NCBI GenBank assembly: GCA_036568605.1
Contig: DATCSE010000310.1
Location: 1-11,816 of the forward strand
Source: DATCSE01 sp036568605
Lineage (GTDB): Bacteria > Pseudomonadota > Gammaproteobacteria > Burkholderiales > Burkholderiaceae_C
Direction of reading: 5' to 3'
DNA: 11,816 nucleotides
In this document: positions 1-6,765 of the stretch, one piece after another
Numbering within the stretch: position 1 is the first letter of the stretch
How the letters are laid out: each line of letters starts with the position of its first letter
Made by a program: the position numbers and the translations under genes
The notes under the pieces: generated by a model
Told to the model about the DNA's origin: nothing
Seen by the model: only the letters and a program-made list of their open reading frames with translations
Databases searched by the model: none

Positions 1-1
1 G

Positions 2-295
2 ACGCTGGATGCGCTGGACGCGGTGAAGGGCGACCTGTCGGGCGGGCAGAAGGCGTACCGCGAGGCGCTGCAGAAGACCAAGTTCAACGGGCCCGCGGGC
101 GTCGTCGAGATCGACGAGAACCGCAACGGCGTCGGCACGACCTACATCACCGAGGTCGCGAAGGCGCCGGACGGCTCGTTCTACAACAAGGTCGTCAAGT
201 CGGTGCCCAACATCTCGCAGACGTTGGGCCTCTCGAAGGCCGACTTCCAGAAGATGGGGCTCGGATCGCGCGACGTCCCCGATTGCAGGAAATGA
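2..295 (+). CDS. Branched-chain amino acid-type ABC transporter substrate-binding protein, C-terminal part
   Basis: Partial gene; its start lies before the window and it ends at TGA 293-295. The visible 97 residues match the C-terminal lobe of periplasmic type I substrate-binding proteins of the Liv/HAAT/urea group. Signs are the NGVGTTYITEV segment followed by GSFYNKVVKSVPNISQTLG, resembling the usual tail in which the ligand-bound lobe ends with a '-VPNVxQTLG' strand and helix. Such proteins capture amino acids, amides, urea or small aromatic/carboxylic compounds in the periplasm and hand them to a Liv permease; the substrate cannot be read from this fragment. It overlaps the next start (ATGA, 292-295), as expected for a transporter operon. 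The two permease genes (LivH/LivM types) are not in the window and would be expected upstream. Confidence 0.85.
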   Translation, partial: TLDALDAVKGDLSGGQKAYREALQKTKFNGPAGVVEIDENRNGVGTTYITEVAKAPDGSFYNKVVKSVPNISQTLGLSKADFQKMGLGSRDVPDCRK

Positions 296-1146
296 GCCCA
301 CCCCCGGAGCGCCTTCCGGCGCTCCCCCTCAAGGGGGCGCCGCCAGTGGACCGGCAAAGCCGGCTCCACGGCGGCCGCTTGGACGGCGGGACCGCGCTTT
401 TGTCCGGCGACGCGTTGATCCTCAACCGCGTGACGCGCGCGTTCGGCGCGCTGCGCGCGGTGGACGACGTGTCGCTGTCGGTCGCGGCCGGGGAGAAGTA
501 CGCGATCCTGGGCTCCAACGGGGCCGGCAAGACCACGCTGTTCAACGCGATCACCGGCGACTTCCCGCCGACCGCCGGCCGCATCCACTTCTTCGGCGAG
601 GACATCACCGAGCTGCCGCCGCACGAGCGCATCCGCAAGGGGCTGCGCCGCACCTACCAGTCGTCGCTGCTGTTCCGCGACCTGACGGTGCGCGACAACC
701 TGTTCCTCGCGGTGCGCGGCGTGGCCAGCGGGCGCTTCGTGTTCGCGCCGCCGCGCGCCGACCATGCGAGCGTGCAGGCGACGCGCGATCTGCTCGAGCG
801 CACGCGGCTCGTGTCCAGCGCCGACGAGCGCGTCGCGAACCTCGCGCACGGCCAGCAGCGCCAACTCGAGATCGGCATGGCGCTGGCTGGTGCGCCGCGG
901 CTGATCCTGTTCGACGAGCCGGCGGCCGGGCTGTCGCCGGCCGAGCGGCGCGAGCTGGTCGCGCTGCTGCGCTCGCTGCCCGCGCACATGAGCTTCGTGC
1001 TGATCGAGCACGACCTGGACATCGCGCTGCGCGTCGCCGAACGTGTGACGGTGATGCACAACGGGCGCGTGCTGAAGACCGGGACGCCGGACGAGATCGA
1101 GAACGATGGGCAGGTGCAGGCGATCTACATGGGGAGCAGGCATTGA
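292..1146 (+). CDS. LivG-type ABC transporter ATP-binding protein with repeat-derived N-terminal extension
   Basis: Cytoplasmic ATPase subunit of a branched-chain-amino-acid-type importer (284 aa from ATG 292). Visible motifs are Walker A GSNGAGKTT (74-82), the LivG-style signature LAHGQQRQ (184-191), Walker B LILFDEP (204-210) and a switch histidine in LIEHD (H240). The first 28 or so residues are proline/arginine-rich and are encoded by a palindromic repeat (306-368), not by family sequence; recognisable ABC sequence begins near residue 41 (ALILNRVTRAFG). ATG 292 overlaps the upstream stop by four bases and is chosen for that reason, although AGGA at 287-290 lies too close to be a normal ribosome site. 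In-frame TTG codons at 379 and 400 would give a protein of ordinary N-terminus and are real alternatives. The partner ATPase is the next gene. Confidence 0.9.
   Translation: MSPPPERLPALPLKGAPPVDRQSRLHGGRLDGGTALLSGDALILNRVTRAFGALRAVDDVSLSVAAGEKYAILGSNGAGKTTLFNAITGDFPPTAGRIHFFGEDITELPPHERIRKGLRRTYQSSLLFRDLTVRDNLFLAVRGVASGRFVFAPPRADHASVQATRDLLERTRLVSSADERVANLAHGQQRQLEIGMALAGAPRLILFDEPAAGLSPAERRELVALLRSLPAHMSFVLIEHDLDIALRVAERVTVMHNGRVLKTGTPDEIENDGQVQAIYMGSRH
306..368 (+). repeat. Palindromic repeat with three successive hairpins, inside the LivG-like coding start
   Basis: Three inverted repeats lie end to end. GGAGCGCC (306-313) pairs perfectly with GGCGCTCC (318-325) around TTCC. CCCCC (324-328) pairs with GGGGG (333-337) around TCAA. 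TGGACCGGC (347-355) pairs with GCCGGCTCCA (359-368) around AAA, with one bulged base. From memory, very similar sequence is scattered in intergenic regions of many Comamonadaceae and other Burkholderiales genomes; a genome-wide count would confirm this. Here it sits within the open frame of the ATPase gene, directly after the overlap with the upstream stop. Confidence 0.7.
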
Positions 1147-1196
1147 TGGAACGAACAGGCGGTCTTGGGTGGTGGTGCCGGGCGCATAGGATTTTT

Positions 1197-1286
1197 GGAC
1201 GCAAAGGCGCCAAGGAGCGCCAAGGCGCAAAGGAAATGCAAGCTTTCTTTCTTTGCGTCTTCGCGTTCCTTGGCGCCTTTGCGTCC
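1197..1286. repeat. Long imperfect inverted repeat between the two ABC ATPase genes
   Basis: The arm 1197-1236 and the reverse complement of 1247-1286 match at 35 of 40 positions, the first 20 without a mismatch. Only ten bases separate the arms, so the RNA could form a very long hairpin. Each arm is built from short motifs of the form GCAAAGGCGCCAAGG and GGCGCAAAGG. I recall sequence of this style as a dispersed intergenic repeat in Burkholderiales. It fills most of the 190-base gap between the LivG-like stop (1146) and the LivF-fusion start (1337), and no open frame across it looks like a protein. Confidence 0.75.
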
Positions 1287-1319
1287 AGAAAACCTTCGCA
1301 TCGGGCGAGGCCACTCGAG

Positions 1320-1340
1320 ATGCACGGAGCCCGTGCATGA
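1320..1340 (+). promoter_or_regulatory. Start-codon hairpin with overlapping six-codon minigene
   Basis: TGCACGG (1321-1327) and CCGTGCA (1331-1337) form a perfect 7-bp stem with a 3-base loop, and its last base is the A of the fusion gene's ATG (1337-1339). The likely ribosome site GGAG (1326-1329) has its two G residues in the stem and its last two bases in the loop. An ATG at 1320 opens a six-codon frame whose TGA (1338-1340) overlaps that start as ATGA; it is the tail of a longer frame running from ATG 1146. The structure could limit initiation unless ribosomes arrive by coupling. Seen in sequence; the regulatory role is inferred. Confidence 0.4.
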
Positions 1341-3643
1341 CCTGGCCCGCCCGCTCTGGCGACGGCACAGCACACGGCCCGCTGCTGGTCGTGCACGAGC
1401 TCGACGTCTACTACGGCCGCGCGCACGCGCTGCAGCGCGTCAGCTTCACGCTGGAGCGCGGCGTGTTCGGCATCGTCGGCCGCAACGGCATGGGCAAGAC
1501 GACGCTGTGCAACGCGATCACCGGCCTGGTGCCGGCGCGCGGCAGCGTGCGCTTCGACGGCGAGGAACTGATCGGCCGCACGCCGAACCAGATCACGCGG
1601 CACGGCATCGCGTACGTGCCGCAGGGGCGGCGGGTCTGGCCGTCGCTCAGCGTGGACGAAACCTTGCGACTGGTCGCGCGGCGCAAACGCGATGTCGAGC
1701 GCGTGTACGCGATGTTCCCGCGCCTGGCCGAGCGCAAGGGCCACGGCGGCGCGCAGCTCTCGGGCGGCGAGCAGCAGATGCTCGCGATCGGCCGCGCGCT
1801 GCTGCTCGAGCCCAGGCTGCTGGTGATGGACGAGCCGACCGAAGGGCTTGCGCCGGCGATCGTCGAGCAGGTCGCGCGTTCGCTGCGCGAGCTCGCGGCC
1901 AGCGGCGAGATCGCGGTGCTGCTGATCGAGCAGAACCTGGGCGTCGCGATGGACGTGGCCGACCGCATCGGCGTGATGATCAACGGGCGCATTGCGCACG
2001 AGATGCCGGCCAGCGCGCTCGCGGCCGACCGCGAGTTGCAGGAGCGGCTGCTGGGCGTGCGCGCCAACGGTGGGCTGGCCGACGAGCCCGAGGCGCCGCC
2101 GCCGATGCCGGCAGAAGACACCGCGGGCACGGTGCAGGTCTACACGGTGCGCCGCGCGCACGGCGAGGCCGAGCCCGCGCTGGATCTGCTGCCCGGCGGC
2201 GCGCGAACGGTGCGCGGCTACACACGCTGGAACGCCGGCGGCACGGCGGGGCCGGTGCACGACATCGCGCGCGAGGCATCGGCGGTACCGCCCACGGAAC
2301 CCCCGGCGCGCCCGCTGCCGCCGAGTCCCTCGGCTGGACCTGCTACACCCGTGGCCGTGCTGCCCGTGGCCGGCAGCGCGCAGGTCTTCGACTTCCCGGT
2401 CGCGACGACCAGCGCGCGCGCCGCCTACGTCGTCGGCACCTTCGACACCAAGGGCCGCGAGCTGCTGTACCTGCGCCAGTGCCTCGAGAAGCTGGGCCTG
2501 CGCGTCGTCACGGTCGACCTCGCGACCTCGGGCAAGCCGTCGCCGGCCAGCGTGCATCCACGCGAGGTCGCGCGGCATCATCCGGACGGCGAGTCTGCGG
2601 TGTTCAGCAGCGACCGCGGCAGCGCCGTCACGGCGATGGCCACCGCGTTCGAGCATTTCATCCGCACCCGGCGCGACCTCGGCGGCATCGTTTCCGCCGG
2701 CGGGTCGGGCGGCACGTCGCTCGCGACCCAGGGGATGCGCGCGCTGCCCATCGGCGTGCCCAAGGTGATGGTCTCGACGATGGCCAGCGGCGACACGCGC
2801 CCGTATGTCGGCCCGAGCGACATTTGCATGATGTATTCGGTGACCGACGTGCAGGGCATCCACCGCATCAGCGGAAAGGTGCTGGGCAATGCGGCGCATG
2901 CGCTGGCCGGGATGATCGTGCACCCGACCCACGAGTCGGCTTCGAGCAAGCCGGCGATCGGGCTGACGATGTTCGGCGTCACGACGCCGTGCGTGCAGGC
3001 CGTGACGAAGCGGCTTGCCGACGACTACGACTGCCTGGTGTTCCACGCGACCGGCGTCGGCGGCCAATCGATGGAGAAGCTTGCCGATTCGGGGCTGCTG
3101 GCCGGCGCGATCGACGTCTCGACCACCGAGATCGCCGACGAGATCGGCGGCGGCGTGCTGTCGGCCGGCGCGACGCGGCTGGACGTGTTCGCGCGTCACG
3201 CGCTGCCGTACGTGGGCTCGTGCGGCGCGCTGGACATGGTGAACTTCGGCGCCTGGGACACGGTGCCCGAGCGCTTCCGCGAGCGGCGCCTGTACCGCCA
3301 CAACCCCAGCGTCACGCTGATGCGCACGACGGTGGACGAGAACCGCCGCATCGCCGAATTCATCGCCGCGAAGCTGAACGCGATGCGCGGGCCGGTGCGC
3401 TTCCTGATCCCCGAGGGCGGCGTCTCGGCGATAGACCGGCCGGGCCAGCCGTTCCACGACCCCGAGGCTGACCGCATGCTGTTCGCGACCCTCGAGCAGC
3501 ACTTCCGTGCCGGCGCCGACCGCAAGCTGATCCGCTTGCCGCACCACATCAACGACGAGGCCTTCGCCGAGGCGCTCGTCGCCGCCTGGCGCGAGATCGC
3601 GCCGCGCCATCAGGCCGGGAGCCGCCATGCCGCGCATCGCTAG
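1337..3643 (+). CDS. LivF-type ABC ATPase fused to a Tm-1-like (UPF0261) ATP-binding domain
   Basis: Single open frame of 768 aa. Residues 16-241 are a LivF-type ATPase: Walker A GRNGMGKTT (48-56), Q-loop Q96, signature LSGGEQQ (141-147), Walker B LLVMDEP (161-167), and IEQN at the switch region as is usual in LivF. Residues 242-360 are a linker: a segment rich in R, G and T (containing VQVYTVRRAHG and RGYTRWNAGG) that I do not recognise, then a Pro/Ala-rich stretch (318-340). Residues from about 361 to 755 are a Tm-1-like/UPF0261 domain, with YVVGTFDTKGRELLYL near 364, the glycine-rich GGSGGTSLATQGMRALP, HATGVGGQSMEKL and FLIPEGGVSAID. ATG 1337 is chosen because GGAG lies seven bases upstream and the ABC fold begins just after it; a frame start at 1253 would translate repeat sequence. 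The gene overlaps the next by 17 bases. The domains are firm; what the Tm-1 half does for the transporter is unknown. Confidence 0.88.
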   Translation: MTWPARSGDGTAHGPLLVVHELDVYYGRAHALQRVSFTLERGVFGIVGRNGMGKTTLCNAITGLVPARGSVRFDGEELIGRTPNQITRHGIAYVPQGRRVWPSLSVDETLRLVARRKRDVERVYAMFPRLAERKGHGGAQLSGGEQQMLAIGRALLLEPRLLVMDEPTEGLAPAIVEQVARSLRELAASGEIAVLLIEQNLGVAMDVADRIGVMINGRIAHEMPASALAADRELQERLLGVRANGGLADEPEAPPPMPAEDTAGTVQVYTVRRAHGEAEPALDLLPGGARTVRGYTRWNAGGTAGPVHDIAREASAVPPTEPPARPLPPSPSAGPATPVAVLPVAGSAQVFDFPVATTSARAAYVVGTFDTKGRELLYLRQCLEKLGLRVVTVDLATSGKPSPASVHPREVARHHPDGESAVFSSDRGSAVTAMATAFEHFIRTRRDLGGIVSAGGSGGTSLATQGMRALPIGVPKVMVSTMASGDTRPYVGPSDICMMYSVTDVQGIHRISGKVLGNAAHALAGMIVHPTHESASSKPAIGLTMFGVTTPCVQAVTKRLADDYDCLVFHATGVGGQSMEKLADSGLLAGAIDVSTTEIADEIGGGVLSAGATRLDVFARHALPYVGSCGALDMVNFGAWDTVPERFRERRLYRHNPSVTLMRTTVDENRRIAEFIAAKLNAMRGPVRFLIPEGGVSAIDRPGQPFHDPEADRMLFATLEQHFRAGADRKLIRLPHHINDEAFAEALVAAWREIAPRHQAGSRHAAHR

Positions 3644-4478
3644 AGCGACCATCCTCGAACGGCTGCGCGCGAAGGTCGCGCAAGGCCGGCCCATCGTCGG
3701 CGGCGGCGCCGGCACCGGGCTCTCGGCCAAGTGCGAAGAGGCCGGCGGCATCGACCTGATCGTGATCTACAACTCGGGGCGCTACCGCATGGCCGGGCGC
3801 GGTTCACTCGCGGGCCTGCTCGCGTACGGCAACGCGAACGACATCGTCGTCGAGATGGCGCGCGAGGTGCTGCCCATCGTGAAGAACACGCCGGTGCTCG
3901 CCGGCGTCAACGGCACCGACCCGTTCATGCTGACCGAGCCGTTCCTGCACGAGCTGATCGCGCTGGGCTTCTCGGGCGTGCAGAACTTCCCGACCGTGGG
4001 GCTGATCGACGGCACGTTCCGCGCGAACCTCGAGGAGACCGGCATGGGCTACGGCCTGGAGGTCGAGCTGATCGCGAAGGCGCGCGAGCTCGAGCTGCTG
4101 ACGACGCCCTACGTGTTCAGCGAAGCCGATGCGCGCGCGATGGCGCAGGCCGGCGCCGACATCGTCGTCTGCCACCTCGGGTTGACGACCGGCGGCGCGA
4201 TCGGCGCCGCGACGGCGCTGGCGCTGGCCGACTGCGTCGAGCCCGTCAACGCGTGGGCCGCGGCCGCGAAAGCCGCGAAGCCCGACATCCTCGTGCTGTG
4301 CCACGGCGGGCCGATCGCGACGCCCGACGACGCGCGCTACATCCTCGAGCGCTGCCCCGGCTGCCACGGCTTCTATGGCGCGAGCTCGATGGAACGCCTG
4401 CCCACCGAGACGGCGCTGACCGCGGCCACGCAGCGCTTCATGCAGATCGTCAGAACATCCCCAGGAGTTTCGACATGA
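3627..4478 (+). CDS. Phosphoenolpyruvate hydrolase-family TIM-barrel protein
   Basis: A 283-aa protein matching the PEP hydrolase-like/TIM-barrel signal-transduction family (PF09370) over its full length. Visible conserved stretches are IVGGGAGTGLSAK (23-35), IDLIVIYNSGRYRMAGRGS (42-60), then VNGTDPF, GVQNFPTVGLIDG and CHLGLTTGGAIGA. The family is usually about 270-290 aa, so it is complete. Its biochemical activity is poorly defined; the 'hydrolase' name comes from relation to PEP-mutase-type barrels. The ATG lies inside the preceding gene (overlap 3627-3643) and its stop overlaps the flotillin start, so it is probably translationally coupled on both sides. In plant Tm-1 proteins the same two domains, Tm-1-like and this barrel, are joined in one chain in this order, which supports a working partnership with the C-terminal half of the upstream protein. 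Confidence 0.88.
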   Translation: MPRIARATILERLRAKVAQGRPIVGGGAGTGLSAKCEEAGGIDLIVIYNSGRYRMAGRGSLAGLLAYGNANDIVVEMAREVLPIVKNTPVLAGVNGTDPFMLTEPFLHELIALGFSGVQNFPTVGLIDGTFRANLEETGMGYGLEVELIAKARELELLTTPYVFSEADARAMAQAGADIVVCHLGLTTGGAIGAATALALADCVEPVNAWAAAAKAAKPDILVLCHGGPIATPDDARYILERCPGCHGFYGASSMERLPTETALTAATQRFMQIVRTSPGVST

Positions 4479-6190
4479 CCGGCGCTCAATTCGGCAGTTT
4501 TCTTCTCGCCCTCGTCGTCGTCGCGATCGTCGTCGCGATCGTCGTCTGGCTGCTGCACTGGCTGTACCTGCGCAGCTCCAAGGAGCGCGCGTTCGTGCGC
4601 ACCGGGCTGGGCGGGCAGAAGGTCGTGCTCGACGGCGGCGCCTTCGTGCTGCCCATCGTGCACGACGTGATCCCGGTCAACATGAACACGCTGCGGCTGG
4701 AGGTCAGCCGCGGCCGCGACAAGGCGCTGATCACGAAGGACCGCATGCGGGTCGACGTGATTGCCGAGTTCTACGTGCGGGTCGCGGCCGAGCCGCGCTC
4801 GGTGGCCGCGGCGGCACAGACCCTGGGCCTGCGCACGATGGAGCCGGAGCAGCTCAAGGAGCTCGTCGAGGGCAAGTTCGTCGACGCGCTGCGCACCGCG
4901 GCCGCGGAGATGACGATGGAAGAGCTGCACGAGCGGCGCGGCCACTACGTGAAGCGGGTGCGCGAGGCGGTCGCCGAAGATCTGACGAAGAACGGTTTGG
5001 AGCTGGAAGCCGCGTCGCTGACCCAGCTCGATCAGACCGCGATGGAGTACTTCAACCCGAGCAATGCGTTCGACGCCGAGGGTTTGACGCGGCTGACCGA
5101 GCAGATCGAGCACCGCAAGAAGCAGCGCAACGACGTCGAGCAGGACACGCTGGTCGCGATCCGCAACAAGAACCTGGAGGCCGAGAAGTCGTCGCTGGAA
5201 ATCGACCGCGAGAGCGAATACGCGCGCCTGAGCCAGCAGCGCGAGGTCGAGTTCGCGCGCGCGAAGCAGCGTGCCGAGCTGGCGATCGAGCGCGCGCAGC
5301 GCGACCAGGATGCCGAGGGCGCGCAGATCGCCGCGAAGCAGATGATCGAGGCGGCGCGCATACGCTCCGACCAAACGGTCGAGGAAGAGCGCATCACGAA
5401 GGAGCGGGCGATCCAGGCCGCCGAGGTCGAACGGCGCAAGGCGCTGGAGCTGGCCGAGCAGCAGCGCGCGATCGCGGTCGCACGCGAGAGCGAGGCGCAG
5501 AGCAAGGCGCAGGCCGCGGCCGACAAGGCGCGTGCCGAGGCCGTCGCGGCCGAGGAGCAGGTGTTCACCGCACGCGAGGTCGAGTCGGCGCAGCGCAAGA
5601 AGGCGATCGAGCTGATCGCCGCGGCGCAGGCGGCCGAGCGCGAGTCGCTGCAGCTCACCGCGGCGGCGCGCGCCGAGAAGGAGGCCAGCGCCGACCGCGG
5701 CGCGGCGATCCGCGCGCAAGCCGAGGCCGATGCCGAGGCCGACAAGATCCGCGCGCTGGCCGCGAAGGTGCGTGCCGAGATCGAGGCCGAGGCGACGCGG
5801 CTGATGAACGAGGCGCAGAACGTGCTGTCGCCCGAGGCGCGTGCTTCGACCTTGCGTCTGCGTCTGGTCGAGAAGGCCGAGGCCATCATCCGCGAGGCCG
5901 TGCGGCCGATGGAGCGCATCGAGGGCATCAAGATCCTGCATGTCGACGGGCTGGCCGGCGGCGGCGGTGGCGGCGGCGACAGCAACGGCAGCTTTGCCGA
6001 CGGCGTCGTCAACTCGGCGCTGCGCTTCCGCGCGCAGGCACCCATCGTCGACCAGCTGCTGCGCGAGATCGGGCTGCAGTCGGGCGACATCCAGCAGCTG
6101 GTCTCGGGTGCCGGCGGCACGACCGCGCTGCCGCCTGCCGCCAGCGGCAGCAGCGGCGGGCGCTCGAACCAGTCGCAGGAGGGCCGGTGA
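4475..6190 (+). CDS. Flotillin family protein (YqiK-like)
   Basis: Membrane-anchored scaffold of 571 aa. Residues 8-32 form a single hydrophobic helix rich in V, A and I. An SPFH/band-7 region follows (about 33-200, with SKERAFVRTGLGGQKVVLDGG and later AMEYFNPSNAFDAEGL). A long charged Glu/Ala/Arg/Gln coiled coil then runs from about 205 to 470, and a C-terminal flotillin segment holds seven consecutive glycines (495-501) and a Gly/Ser tail. Such proteins oligomerise at the inner membrane and organise local membrane domains. ATG 4475 overlaps the previous stop as ATGA and has AGGAG at 4463-4467, a good ribosome site. YqiK proteins often have an NfeD/YqiJ-type partner gene; none is seen here, and the next gene is an SRPBCC protein joined by a GTGA overlap. 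Confidence 0.9.
   Translation: MTGAQFGSFLLALVVVAIVVAIVVWLLHWLYLRSSKERAFVRTGLGGQKVVLDGGAFVLPIVHDVIPVNMNTLRLEVSRGRDKALITKDRMRVDVIAEFYVRVAAEPRSVAAAAQTLGLRTMEPEQLKELVEGKFVDALRTAAAEMTMEELHERRGHYVKRVREAVAEDLTKNGLELEAASLTQLDQTAMEYFNPSNAFDAEGLTRLTEQIEHRKKQRNDVEQDTLVAIRNKNLEAEKSSLEIDRESEYARLSQQREVEFARAKQRAELAIERAQRDQDAEGAQIAAKQMIEAARIRSDQTVEEERITKERAIQAAEVERRKALELAEQQRAIAVARESEAQSKAQAAADKARAEAVAAEEQVFTAREVESAQRKKAIELIAAAQAAERESLQLTAAARAEKEASADRGAAIRAQAEADAEADKIRALAAKVRAEIEAEATRLMNEAQNVLSPEARASTLRLRLVEKAEAIIREAVRPMERIEGIKILHVDGLAGGGGGGGDSNGSFADGVVNSALRFRAQAPIVDQLLREIGLQSGDIQQLVSGAGGTTALPPAASGSSGGRSNQSQEGR
4517..4546 (+). repeat. 12-base tandem repeat in the flotillin membrane helix
   Basis: Two and a half exact copies of GTCGTCGCGATC (4517-4528, 4529-4540, 4541-4546) encode VVAI-VVAI-VV, residues 15-24 of the transmembrane helix. 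Loss or gain of one unit would change the helix by four residues and keep the frame. Confidence 0.8.
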
Positions 6191-6627
6191 TACGCGTCTA
6201 CGTCTCCAGCGTGATCGAGGCGGGTGCCGACACCGTGTGGTCGCGCATCCGAGATTTCAACGCGATGCCGCAGTGGCACCCGCTGATCGCCGACAGCCGC
6301 ATCGAGAACGACGAGGCGCCCGACCGGGTCGGCTGCATACGCCGCTTCCACACGCGCGACGGCGGGCTGATCCGCGAGCGGCTGCTGGCGCTTTCGGACT
6401 ACGACTACGAATGCAGCTACGAGATCCTCGAGAGCGGCATGGGGGTCGAGAACTACATCGCGACCCTGAAGCTGACGCCGGTGACCGACGGCAACCGCTG
6501 CTTCGCCGAGTGGAGCGCCGAGTTCGATTGCGCGCCGGAGCGCGAGCGCGAGCTGGTGGCGGAGATCGGCGACGGCGTGTTCCAGGCGGGGTTCGATGCG
6601 CTGAAGCGGCAGTTGGGTGGGCGGTGA
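6187..6627 (+). CDS. SRPBCC family protein (polyketide cyclase/dehydrase-like)
   Basis: A 146-aa single-domain protein of the START/Bet v1-like SRPBCC superfamily, a fold with a deep pocket for hydrophobic or aromatic ligands. Evidence is the N-terminal strand plus VWSRIRDFNAMPQWHP (about 18-33), the SRIE and VGCIRRF strands, LALSDYDYECSYEI and LKLTPVTDG, the usual order of this family. GTG 6187 is chosen because GTGA overlaps the flotillin stop and AGGAGGG lies at 6177-6183. The length is typical. It is a clear paralogue of the N-terminal domain of the next gene, sharing VWSxxRDFN, SRIE, VGCIRxF, LLALSD and PVTDG. The ligand cannot be told from sequence; coupling to the flotillin suggests a lipid or membrane-partitioning compound. 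Confidence 0.87.
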   Translation: MIRVYVSSVIEAGADTVWSRIRDFNAMPQWHPLIADSRIENDEAPDRVGCIRRFHTRDGGLIRERLLALSDYDYECSYEILESGMGVENYIATLKLTPVTDGNRCFAEWSAEFDCAPERERELVAEIGDGVFQAGFDALKRQLGGR

Positions 6628-6648
6628 GGCGATGGTGGTTCGCCGCGA

Positions 6649-6750
6649 CCCTCACCCCAGCCCTCTCCAAGGGCCACGAAGGGGCCCCTTCGTGGCCCTT
6701 GGAGAGGGAGTTATGTTCCCTCTCCCTCTGGGAGAGGGCTAGGGTGAGGG
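6649..6750. repeat. Nested palindromic repeat between the two SRPBCC genes
   Basis: Outer arms 6649-6668 and 6731-6750 are inverted copies matching at 19 of 20 positions. Inside, 6661-6684 and 6685-6708 form a perfect 24+24 palindrome with no spacer. Beside it CCCTCTCCC (6718-6726) pairs with GGGAGAGGG (6730-6738) around TCT. Sequence of the CCCTCACCCTAGCCCTCTCC type is a dispersed intergenic repeat in many beta- and gammaproteobacteria (from memory). The element carries no open frame and looks like a non-autonomous repeat or REP/MITE-like unit with a second palindrome nested in it. It ends 15 bases before the next gene. Confidence 0.85.
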
Positions 6751-6765
6751 CCAACGAGCGCCTCC

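Noticed and set aside
1197..1286. Inverted repeat as the ends of an insertion sequence, or as a CRISPR remnant
   Set aside because: The arms are only ten bases apart, with no transposase, no regular spacers and no target duplication seen.
1146..1340. Small frame between the ATPase genes as a real gene
   Set aside because: It is largely translated inverted repeat with no conserved features. It is kept only as a possible coupling frame.
1165..3471. A 768-codon plus-strand frame overlapping the LivF-Tm-1 fusion
   Set aside because: Low-complexity Arg/Ala/Gly product with no motifs; the other frame carries Walker A, the signature motif and the Tm-1 domain.
605..3751. A 1048-codon open frame on the minus strand
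   Set aside because: Its product is Arg/Ala/His-rich with no domain pattern and lies opposite well-supported ABC, Tm-1 and PEP-hydrolase-family coding sequence. Long antisense frames are common in GC-rich DNA.
4373..5941. A 522-codon minus-strand frame rich in Leu and Arg, opposite the flotillin
   Set aside because: It mirrors the Glu/Ala/Gln-rich coiled-coil codons and has no recognisable domain or ribosome site.
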